NCBI GenBank assembly: GCA_946887065.1 | Contig: CAMPKL010000313.1 | Coordinates: 1-5,149 of the forward strand | Source of the DNA: an uncultured Bryobacterales bacterium | Lineage (GTDB): Bacteria > Acidobacteriota > Terriglobia > Bryobacterales > UBA6623 | Direction: 5' to 3' | DNA: 5,149 nt | Part shown: positions 1 to 5,106 of the stretch, piece by piece | Numbering within the stretch: the first letter of the stretch is position 1 | How the letters are laid out: each line of letters starts with the position of its first letter | The notes under the pieces: generated by a model | Told to the model about the DNA's origin: nothing | What the model saw: the letters and a program-made list of their open reading frames with translations, nothing else | Databases searched by the model: none | Position numbers and translations under genes: made by a program

Positions 1-18
1 GGAACTGAACCGGCCCGT

Positions 19-1026
19 CTAGCACCCGGGTATCCCAGCTTCGTCGTCGATTGCCGCCAGAACATCGCGAATTGCCTGAACCACCAGTTCAGGTTGGTTC
101 CCGATCCCATGACCGGAGTCCTCGGCAACCGCTTGGCACGCCCGGTTAGATATCGTCGCAAGGTCGCGCTGCAGTTCGGCATTAATATCGCCTCTCGCGC
201 CCGTATCGTCCCCAGGCGAAACAACGACGAGCGGTAGGGTTAATTGACGCCGCATCGCGGCAACTTGTCGCCCACTCTCCGCAGTATGGACAAGCTCGCT
301 GGCCATGGTCTGATAGCGAGTGGTTCGATAGACTGTCGCCCGGACAAAGTCGCGTACGTCCGGATATGCTCGTTCCGGCGGCGCGCCGAGCGTCACGCCA
401 GCCAGTCGAAGAATTCCGAGAGAAGCGGCGATGGGCGCGAGCTTGATTACCGCCTCTGGAGGACGACCTGAGGGCACTCCGGCCGCTGCATAGCGTTCGC
501 CCTGGTTTTCGTGGGACGCGCTGACGAGGACGAGCCCTGCGACTAGGTCCTGTCTCTCGGAAGCAACTATTCGTGTATTGAACCCGCCGAATGACAGACC
601 CACGAGGATGACAGGCGCATCGATCGGGCCATTCTCGATCAGAGCGGCAAGCTCCTCGGCGATCTGACCGCTCGTGCGCGGCGTCGGTCCTGGGTCGCTG
701 TAGCCCATTCCGGCACGATCATAGGTGCAGGCGTTCGTGAACTTCGCGACCTCCGGTGCGATCGCCTCCCAAGCGAAGGCGTCCCCGCCCAGACCGGAAT
801 CGAAGAGTACAGTCGGCGAATCCGGTGTCGCTTCGCCACGACACCACAAGTGCAGACGATGCCCGCCCACATCAACCATGACCCCCGGCGGCGGAGTCGC
901 GGTCAAATCACCACGGTCTGCGAGCCAGCGGTACGCTACTCCGCCGAGCGCAGCGATCACCACTGCGCCCGCGACGCACAGCACGAAGCGTTTCATTCGG
1001 CTCAGCAGGCTAGCCACGGTTTTCAT
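19..1026 (-). CDS. Membrane-anchored alpha/beta hydrolase
   Basis: Alpha/beta-hydrolase-fold protein of about 335 residues; the substrate cannot be told from sequence. Numbered from the chosen start, it opens with a basic stretch and one hydrophobic segment (about 14-33), which looks like an uncleaved signal anchor placing the enzyme on the outer side of the inner membrane. The catalytic domain follows: an oxyanion-hole-type loop DSGLGG (76-81), the TYDRAGMGYSD strand-turn typical of the family (101-111), the nucleophile elbow GLSFGG with Ser145, a likely acid at Asp273 or Asp274 in SPGDD, and the base His306 in DSGHGIG. The triad is therefore intact and the length is normal. The ATG at 1026 is preferred; a GTG two codons upstream (1032) is possible and an in-frame TAA lies just beyond it. 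Neither start has a clear Shine-Dalgarno sequence. The gene is divergent from the dioxygenase gene. It could be an esterase, lactonase or haloalkane-type hydrolase. Confidence 0.9.
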   Translation of the reverse strand: MKTVASLLSRMKRFVLCVAGAVVIAALGGVAYRWLADRGDLTATPPPGVMVDVGGHRLHLWCRGEATPDSPTVLFDSGLGGDAFAWEAIAPEVAKFTNACTYDRAGMGYSDPGPTPRTSGQIAEELAALIENGPIDAPVILVGLSFGGFNTRIVASERQDLVAGLVLVSASHENQGERYAAAGVPSGRPPEAVIKLAPIAASLGILRLAGVTLGAPPERAYPDVRDFVRATVYRTTRYQTMASELVHTAESGRQVAAMRRQLTLPLVVVSPGDDTGARGDINAELQRDLATISNRACQAVAEDSGHGIGNQPELVVQAIRDVLAAIDDEAGIPGC

Positions 1027-1107
1027 GGACACCGGTCGACCAGAAAATGTTCCCGGCGATTAGGCTGGCTGGTCCGTCATGAGTTTCGCTGCAGCTTGTG
1101 AAGGGCC

Positions 1108-1141
1108 CCTAAAAGTGCGTCGGGCGCTTTCGGTCCTAAAA
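1108..1141. repeat. Hairpin flanked by CCTAAAA direct repeats in divergent intergenic region
   Basis: In the gap between the divergent hydrolase and dioxygenase genes, CCTAAAA occurs at 1108-1114 and again at 1135-1141, 27 bases apart start to start. Between and partly overlapping them is an inverted repeat: AAAGTGC (1112-1118), a five-base loop, and GCGCTTT (1124-1130), pairing over seven positions with one G-U wobble as plus-strand RNA. The location would suit an operator or a 5'-leader structure, but neither role is shown. No good -35/-10 pair was found in this gap. Confidence 0.35.
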
Positions 1142-1218
1142 ATCCGCAAAGGGTCCGCCAGTCCCAGAGCCACCAAGAAATGTCGACGCCCGAAGGGATA
1201 GGCTAAGTTATCAGCACT

Positions 1219-1225
1219 AGAGGGA
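1219..1225 (+). promoter_or_regulatory. Ribosome binding site of the dioxygenase-like gene
   Basis: AGAGGGA lies seven bases before the ATG at 1233. It is a strong purine-rich Shine-Dalgarno match at normal spacing and supports that start. Confidence 0.7.
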
Positions 1226-1232
1226 CAAAATC

Positions 1233-1865
1233 ATGATCAAAGCGCTTCCGATCCGTATCGTCACGGTTCTCGCGTTCACTCTTCTCACGGCCGCTCCTCG
1301 CGCGCAGACGCCATCCCTCATCCCGCCCCCGTATCTGGCGCCGAAGTACATCGCCGCTCCAAATGCACCGTCCAGTGTTGTTATCGCCGGGCTGGACGAG
1401 CCCGGCGAACGACTAGTGGTTACGGGACGAGTGAGATATGGGATGACGCCCGTTGCCGGCGCATCGGTCTATGTGTTTCACACAGATGTGAAGGGGCTGT
1501 ATGCGCCTGACCGCAGTGGCCCGGACCCCGAGTTGGACCCGAGGCTGCATGGCGCATTGCGTACTGATGCTGAGGGGCGGTACCGGTATGAAACCATTCG
1601 ACCGGGCAGCTACGGCGGTAATGCTGCGCATGTCCATTACACAGTGGTAGCGCCGGGATACAAACCGCGAATTTTCGATCTGTGGTTTCAAGATGACCCG
1701 ATCCTCGTGGCGCGCCGCCAGGCCGGAGAACCACAGATTCAACAGTCGATGCGCAACAGTCCGTTTTATAGAGCGGCGCCTGACCTCATAGCTATTCGGC
1801 CTGTCATACGTGACGCCGCTGGCATCTGGCACGCCGTGCGGGATTTAGACATGGTTCCGGAGTAG
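1233..1865 (+). CDS. Secreted intradiol ring-cleavage dioxygenase-like protein
   Basis: Protein of 210 residues with the fold signature of intradiol dioxygenases, the non-haem Fe(III) enzymes that open catechol or protocatechuate rings. A signal peptide is visible: basic start, hydrophobic core (about 8-21) and likely cleavage near APRAQ (21-25). The domain runs from the GRVRYG strand (65-70) through PVAGASVYVFHTD (73-85), LDPRLHGALRTDAEGRYRY (101-119) and TIRPGSYGG (121-129). The four iron ligands align with Tyr408, Tyr447, His460 and His462 of protocatechuate 3,4-dioxygenase as Tyr90, Tyr127, His133 and His135. Two departures stand out. The segment between the second Tyr and first His is only six residues, against 13 in protocatechuate dioxygenase, and the active-site Arg three residues before the first His is replaced by Asn130. 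The N-terminal dimerisation part of the cytoplasmic enzymes is absent. An envelope enzyme acting on aromatic compounds is plausible; the substrate is unknown, and a non-catalytic role is possible. Confidence 0.88.
   Translation: MIKALPIRIVTVLAFTLLTAAPRAQTPSLIPPPYLAPKYIAAPNAPSSVVIAGLDEPGERLVVTGRVRYGMTPVAGASVYVFHTDVKGLYAPDRSGPDPELDPRLHGALRTDAEGRYRYETIRPGSYGGNAAHVHYTVVAPGYKPRIFDLWFQDDPILVARRQAGEPQIQQSMRNSPFYRAAPDLIAIRPVIRDAAGIWHAVRDLDMVPE
1385..1407. repeat. Strong GC-rich inverted repeat inside the dioxygenase-like gene
   Basis: CGCCGGGCT (1385-1393) and AGCCCGGCG (1399-1407) are perfect reverse complements, giving a nine-base-pair stem with the five-base loop GGACG. It lies in the codons for about residues 51-58, between the signal peptide and the catalytic domain. 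No U-tract follows, so it is not a standard terminator. It may simply reflect GC-rich codons for AGLDEPGE. Confidence 0.55.
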
Positions 1866-1916
1866 CACTTCTGTTCATGCCGATTCCGCACTGTTGAGGC
1901 GGGACGGACGCCAGCG

Positions 1917-1928
1917 CTATCTAGATAG
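1917..1928. repeat. 12-base perfect palindrome between convergent genes
   Basis: CTATCTAGATAG is its own reverse complement. It includes the TAG stop of the minus-strand gene that ends at 1921 and lies about 50 bases past the stop of the plus-strand dioxygenase-like gene. The 1866-1916 spacer also has a weak four-base-pair GGCG/CGCC stem (1898-1912 area) but no U-run, so no intrinsic terminator can be called. Function unknown. Confidence 0.4.
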
Positions 1929-2934
1929 AGAGAATCCCAGCGGTGATCTCACGCTCGTCGCGTACAGGCGTGCCGCCGGACGAGCTATCGCCAGCGAGCC
2001 TGTATAGCGAGAATCCGGCCTGGGCCTTGGCAGCGATTTGGCCGGACTTGTAGTGTTCCGTCGTCAGTTCGACATCGACACGGGCGGAGGCTCCCGCCCC
2101 GTCGCGATACTCGATCCTCATATCTGGCAATGGGATCTTTCCGTCGACGACGCGTAAGTTGTGCTGCTCGGCAGCTTGTTGCTGAAGCTCGGCGAAGCGC
2201 TCGTCGTCGCTTGTTTCCTGGCCGCCGAGGGCTGAGTAGACGTCGCGTTTGAGCTCGTAGTCGAGCACGACTCGGTCGATGGCGCCGCCCTCGGCCTCGA
2301 TGCGCTCGCGCTCGGCTTGGTAGACGCGGTAAAGGGCGAGGTCGTGCGCCAGCTCGGCCGGCTTGACGAAACCGGCGTGGAACTCCTGCCGCTTCTCGCT
2401 GTCAACGGCGCTCTGTTCCTCCGCCAGCCGCTTACCTTCGACGGTCAACGCGACGGCTGGATAGACCTCGCCGCCTTTCCTTAAGGCGATGTGGCGGCGC
2501 TCTACGAGGCCCTGGCGAGCGAGAGACCGCAGATCCTGGTCCATTCGAGTTGCGTCTCCCGCATAGCGGTACTTCAGAAAATCCTGTTCCGTGACGGCAC
2601 GAAACGTCCCGATCTCCTGGAGCGCTCGTATCTCGGTCTCACGTAGGCGGTACGTCCGGTCACCTCGGGCCACGGCGGTCCGGCGATTGCCGTATGGCGG
2701 AAGCGCGCGCTGGCGGCGCGTATCGGAGTTGTGAGAAGGGCCTTCTTTCCGACGAGACGACCCGCCCCGCCCGATAGCATCCGAGCGCGAGTCCGCGCGC
2801 CCGGATCGCTCCTCACGCTGTCGCCCTGCCCGACGGTCCGTCGGTTGAGAGTCTCGTGCGTCCCCCTGATCGGGAATCGAGCCGGTCCGCGCGTGGAGAT
2901 CTTCGACTTCGTCTCGGTCGCGCCCTCTGCTCAT
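1921..2934 (-). CDS. Winged-helix plus replication-relaxation/nuclease-fold-like protein of the T4SS operon
   Basis: Soluble protein of 337 residues, last gene of the four-gene operon. Residues 1-90 are rich in Arg, Asp, Glu, Ser and Gly and look disordered. Residues 95-170 read as a winged-helix DNA-binding domain: ETEIRALQEIGTFRAVTEQDF, then a recognition-helix-like MDQDLRSLARQGLVERR (131-147) and a beta wing ending in ALTVEGKRLAEE. After a linker come H197 in ELAHDLALYRVY, DYELK (225-229), PDMRIEY (270-276), VDVELTT (286-292) and K303 with Tyr311. This order resembles the replication-relaxation family (Pfam Replic_Relax), found on plasmids and integrative elements, whose C-terminal part looks like a PD-(D/E)XK nuclease fold. 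The usual lysine two residues after the Glu is Thr291 here; K303 might substitute. The ATG at 2934 overlaps the preceding stop as ATGA, with GAG five bases upstream. Likely a DNA-binding transfer or control factor; the family call is from motif memory, not a search. Confidence 0.72.
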   Translation of the reverse strand: MSRGRDRDEVEDLHARTGSIPDQGDARDSQPTDRRAGRQREERSGRADSRSDAIGRGGSSRRKEGPSHNSDTRRQRALPPYGNRRTAVARGDRTYRLRETEIRALQEIGTFRAVTEQDFLKYRYAGDATRMDQDLRSLARQGLVERRHIALRKGGEVYPAVALTVEGKRLAEEQSAVDSEKRQEFHAGFVKPAELAHDLALYRVYQAERERIEAEGGAIDRVVLDYELKRDVYSALGGQETSDDERFAELQQQAAEQHNLRVVDGKIPLPDMRIEYRDGAGASARVDVELTTEHYKSGQIAAKAQAGFSLYRLAGDSSSGGTPVRDEREITAGILSI

Positions 2935-3227
2935 TCATGCTCGGCGATGCGGCGGCTCAGCTCTTCGGAGATGCTTTCCCGTCCGCGAAGCTGCTTCTCC
3001 AGGTGGGCGAGCTTCTGGCCGGTGTCCTTGAGCAGCAAGCGGCGGGTCAGGACGAAGAAAGCGGCCAACAGGTTCAGGAAGAGAACCACGGAGAAGAGCG
3101 CAATCTCGCGGCCGTGGCGCTCCAGGATGGCGTCGCGGTACGGGATCAAGAAGCGCAGCTCGTCCATCAAGTAGAAGACGACGGCGATAAAGACGACCAC
3201 CGTGGCGAAGAGCGCGTTCTTGAACAT
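2931..3227 (-). CDS. Small two-TM protein with C-terminal coiled coil, T4SS operon
   Basis: Unrecognised 98-residue membrane protein. The first hydrophobic segment is at about 4-20 and the second at about 43-61, separated by a short charged loop (DELRFLIPYRDAILERHGRE). A basic stretch TRRLLLK follows, then a heptad-like helix rich in Leu, Glu, Arg and Lys (about 66-98) that could form a coiled coil. Positive charges at both ends suggest both termini are cytoplasmic. The gene starts 12 bases after the VirB8-like stop; a GAGG (3237-3240) overlapping that stop is nine bases before the ATG. Its own TGA overlaps the start of the next gene. Operon position implies a part in the same membrane assembly. 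Its size and two segments recall VirB3-like proteins, but no diagnostic VirB3 motif is seen, so no name is given. Confidence 0.82.
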   Translation of the reverse strand: MFKNALFATVVVFIAVVFYLMDELRFLIPYRDAILERHGREIALFSVVLFLNLLAAFFVLTRRLLLKDTGQKLAHLEKQLRGRESISEELSRRIAEHE

Positions 3228-3239
3228 CGGCCCGCGCCT

Positions 3240-3944
3240 CTACTGGAACGCCTGGTCCTCGCGGAAGTAGGTGATGGTCAGGCCGAGCGGGTTGATTGGG
3301 ATCATTGCGTTCGGCACGCGCTCCTTAACCACGAATACGAAGTGGGCGACGTAGCGCTCCCGGCGGATCTCAAGGTGGTCGTGCTGCGTGTAGAAGACTT
3401 TCTCGAAGTCGACGGTCGCACGGTAGGGCGGCTCGCGTAGGTCGTCAATGGCGACGTTCTTGACGGCGAGCTCGATCTCGTCACCTTCGCCGGCGAGGAA
3501 CGTCTCAATGGTCTTGTTCTTGCGGTTGGCCTCGATGGCGGCGTCGGCGAGGCGGCCGTCGAGGAAATAGAGCGACTCGGCCCAGCCCTCGCGGATGGTC
3601 GCGCGCCGCCGGCTGTAGTGCTTGGTGACGAACTGGATGAGGAAGTAGCGGATCTCGGCGTCCTGCGGCTCCCAGCGGAAGCTGTCGTAGCTGAGTGCGT
3701 CGGCCCGGCCGACGTCGGAGATGCGGATGACCAGCGGCTTGAAGTTCTCGAACGTCTCGTGGGTCTTCAGGTTCAGCCAGATGAGCCCGGCGGCGACGAG
3801 CGAGACGCCGGCCAGGGCGGCCAGCAGGTAGTTGTTCGTCACCAACGCGGAGCCGAACTGTTCCATGTAGAGCCGCTTGGCGGTGTTGAAATCCTTGCCG
3901 GGACGTGGCAGCGGTACGCGCTTTTCGGTGTTCTCGTTCTCCAT
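3240..3944 (-). CDS. virB8: VirB8/TrbF-like type IV secretion inner-membrane protein
   Basis: VirB8-family proteins are bitopic inner-membrane proteins that nucleate the T4SS channel and contact VirB6, VirB9 and VirB10. From the chosen start this one has 234 residues, the usual size. It has a short charged cytoplasmic tail with RLYMEQFGSA (24-33), one membrane helix (about 38-58), then a periplasmic domain (about 62-234) rich in alternating strands. The C-terminus carries NPLGLTITYFRED (218-230), matching the conserved NPxG region and final strand of VirB8/TrbF. The ATG at 3944 is preferred because GAGG lies five bases upstream, overlapping the VirB6-like stop; an alternative TTG at 3959 would add five residues and overlap the previous gene by eight bases. 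The protein pairs naturally with the VirB6-like gene just upstream. TrbF is an equally fair name. Confidence 0.9.
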   Translation of the reverse strand: MENENTEKRVPLPRPGKDFNTAKRLYMEQFGSALVTNNYLLAALAGVSLVAAGLIWLNLKTHETFENFKPLVIRISDVGRADALSYDSFRWEPQDAEIRYFLIQFVTKHYSRRRATIREGWAESLYFLDGRLADAAIEANRKNKTIETFLAGEGDEIELAVKNVAIDDLREPPYRATVDFEKVFYTQHDHLEIRRERYVAHFVFVVKERVPNAMIPINPLGLTITYFREDQAFQ

Positions 3945-3949
3945 GCTCG

Positions 3950-3953
3950 CCTC
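3950..3953 (-). promoter_or_regulatory. Ribosome binding site deciding the VirB8-like start
   Basis: On the minus strand GAGG is followed five bases later by ATG (3944). The GAGG shares bases with the TGA stop (3952-3954) of the VirB6-like gene, so ribosomes finishing that gene are positioned to start the next. This favours ATG 3944 over TTG 3959. Confidence 0.65.
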
Positions 3954-4779
3954 AACCAATCGCTCTGGGCAGGGCCGACTCGCCGGAGCGGCCCGAGAAG
4001 ATGCTGTTGACCAGCGACGGGATCTTCAGCACGCCGTAGACGAACGACAACAGCAGAAAGACAAGCTGCACAAAGAGGATGGAGATCGTGGCGCTGTCGA
4101 ACGGCGGCGGGTAGAGATCCAGGAAGTGCAGCAGGAGCTGGGCGAAGACGAACACGAAGGCATTCGCGACGACCTGATAGAACGAGTACTGGATGAAGGC
4201 GCGCAGCCAGCCCCAGAACATCCACTCCATGTGCGGCACGATGAAGAACGGGATGAAGATCGGTCCGACGAGCACGATGACGGCCATAGCGACGTAACCG
4301 AAGGCGATGACAGCGAAAACCGCCATCTGAGCCAGGATGACCGCAACCAGGATCAGAAAATAGTGCACAATGTAGACGCCTCGGAGGAGCGTGGGCCGCT
4401 CCATCGTCAGGTAAACCTCGGTTAGCCGTTGCTGGATTTCCTCGATGGTCGACACTTCGATCTGCCGGGCAAGGTAGAAGGACTGGTCGAGGATCAGGTC
4501 TTTGAAGCTGACGCCGAAACCGGGGATCGGGCTGTCGTAGTAGGTGATCATGGCGAAGCCGAAGGCAATAGTGAGCAGCAGGCTGGCGAAGTTGCCGAAG
4601 TGGAAGGCCTGGTGCTCGTTCGAGGCGGAGAGAGCGACCTTGGCGCCGAACCAGGAGATCAGGATGATCGCGAAGCCGCGGAAGAGGTTCCCGCCCATCG
4701 CGACAAACATGTCGGAGTGGCGCGTCAGCAGTTCGGTGATCGATTGAACGACGACGGTGAAGTAGTTGTCAGGGGGCAT
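3952..4779 (-). CDS. virB6: VirB6/TrbL-like polytopic T4SS channel protein
   Basis: VirB6/TrbL proteins form the inner-membrane translocation channel of type IV secretion and conjugation systems. This 275-residue protein has about six hydrophobic segments: near 31-50, 62-81, 135-157, 158-181, 203-221 and 228-251. An amphipathic hydrophilic loop (about 90-132) lies between the second and third. The family's most conserved stretch is visible as GPIFIPFFIV (172-181), then MFWGWLRAFIQYSFYQ (187-202), and the C-terminal IPSLVNSIFSG (253-263) matches the usual IPsLa..lf.G ending. The length suits a short VirB6 rather than an extended TrbL. The ATG at 4779 is preceded in frame by a TAG (4795-4797), so the start cannot be much earlier. 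There is no clear Shine-Dalgarno sequence, which is odd for the first gene of an operon. The stop overlaps the VirB8-like ribosome binding site. Confidence 0.9.
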   Translation of the reverse strand: MPPDNYFTVVVQSITELLTRHSDMFVAMGGNLFRGFAIILISWFGAKVALSASNEHQAFHFGNFASLLLTIAFGFAMITYYDSPIPGFGVSFKDLILDQSFYLARQIEVSTIEEIQQRLTEVYLTMERPTLLRGVYIVHYFLILVAVILAQMAVFAVIAFGYVAMAVIVLVGPIFIPFFIVPHMEWMFWGWLRAFIQYSFYQVVANAFVFVFAQLLLHFLDLYPPPFDSATISILFVQLVFLLLSFVYGVLKIPSLVNSIFSGRSGESALPRAIG

Positions 4780-5106
4780 CAGGTCGCGATCGGGCTAGGG
4801 CGCTCTCATCCGTTGCCCAAAGAACAGAGGACTCCAATTTCGGTTAAACTCAACCGACAATCTGGCAGCCGAGCCCTTCCGATCGTCGACTAACTCAATT
4901 CAAGCAAGGAGCGCCCCGCAACCGACCTGCATACCCGAAGATCCTTGAGCTTGAGGAGCAGCCAATCTCCGACCAAATTCATCGAGACGGCTGGTCCCAA
5001 GAATTCGTGGCCAAAAGCTGCAATACGAGATGGAGGCCTCGGGCGAATAGAGTTCGGTATAGAATGCCTCCACGTATTGTCGACAGTGTGCGTCAGATTG
5101 GTTGTC
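4780..5106. other. Intergenic region between T4SS cassette and ADOP-like gene
   Basis: About 327 bases with no convincing gene. It must contain the control region of the minus-strand T4SS operon and probably that of the plus-strand permease gene. An inverted repeat lies at 4840-4857. On the minus strand a five-codon-frame ATG-AGA-GCG-CCC-TAG (4809-4795) sits just before and in frame with the VirB6-like start. A TATAGAAT (5058-5065) could be a -10 element for the permease but has no matching -35. Reading through the region in all frames gave no PadR-type regulator, which commonly precedes ADOP genes. A 72-codon minus-strand frame (5108-4890) shows no domain and overlaps the permease start. Confidence 0.5.
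4840..4857. repeat. Inverted repeat upstream of the T4SS operon
   Basis: TCGGTT (4840-4845) and AACCGA (4852-4857) are reverse complements separated by AAACTC. The repeat lies about 60-80 bases upstream of the VirB6-like ATG, where an operator could sit. Six-base arms can arise by chance. Confidence 0.3.

Noticed and set aside
379..388. Ten-base palindrome CGGCGCGCCG in the hydrolase gene
   Set aside because: Simple GC alternation is common in GC-rich coding DNA and has no supporting context.
1181..1209. Candidate promoter for the dioxygenase-like gene (TGTCGA, 17 bases, TAAGTT)
   Set aside because: The -35 hexamer matches the consensus at only two of six positions.
1413..1832. Minus-strand frames opposite the dioxygenase-like gene
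   Set aside because: The plus-strand frame has a signal peptide, iron ligands and a good ribosome binding site; the opposite frames resemble nothing.
1866..1916. Possible terminator between the convergent dioxygenase and T4SS genes
   Set aside because: Only a four-base-pair GGCG/CGCC stem and no U-tract on either strand.
2731..3174. Plus-strand frame opposite the winged-helix and small-protein genes
   Set aside because: Arg/Ser-rich translation with no recognisable family, antisense to coupled genes with good start signals.
2856..3440. Long plus-strand open frame opposite the small membrane protein and VirB8-like genes
   Set aside because: It is antisense to two well-supported genes; its translation is low-complexity and Glu/Val/Asp-rich, as expected from the reverse frame of GC-rich coding DNA, and shows no domain.
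3877..4425. Plus-strand open frame opposite the VirB6-like gene
   Set aside because: The product is a run of Asp, Glu, Arg and Gln typical of the complement of a membrane-protein gene; it has no domain and the opposite strand is clearly coding.
1866..4906. Attachment-site-like direct repeats flanking the T4SS cassette
   Set aside because: Comparing the two flanks by eye showed no shared repeat long enough to be meaningful, and there is no tRNA or integrase gene in the window.
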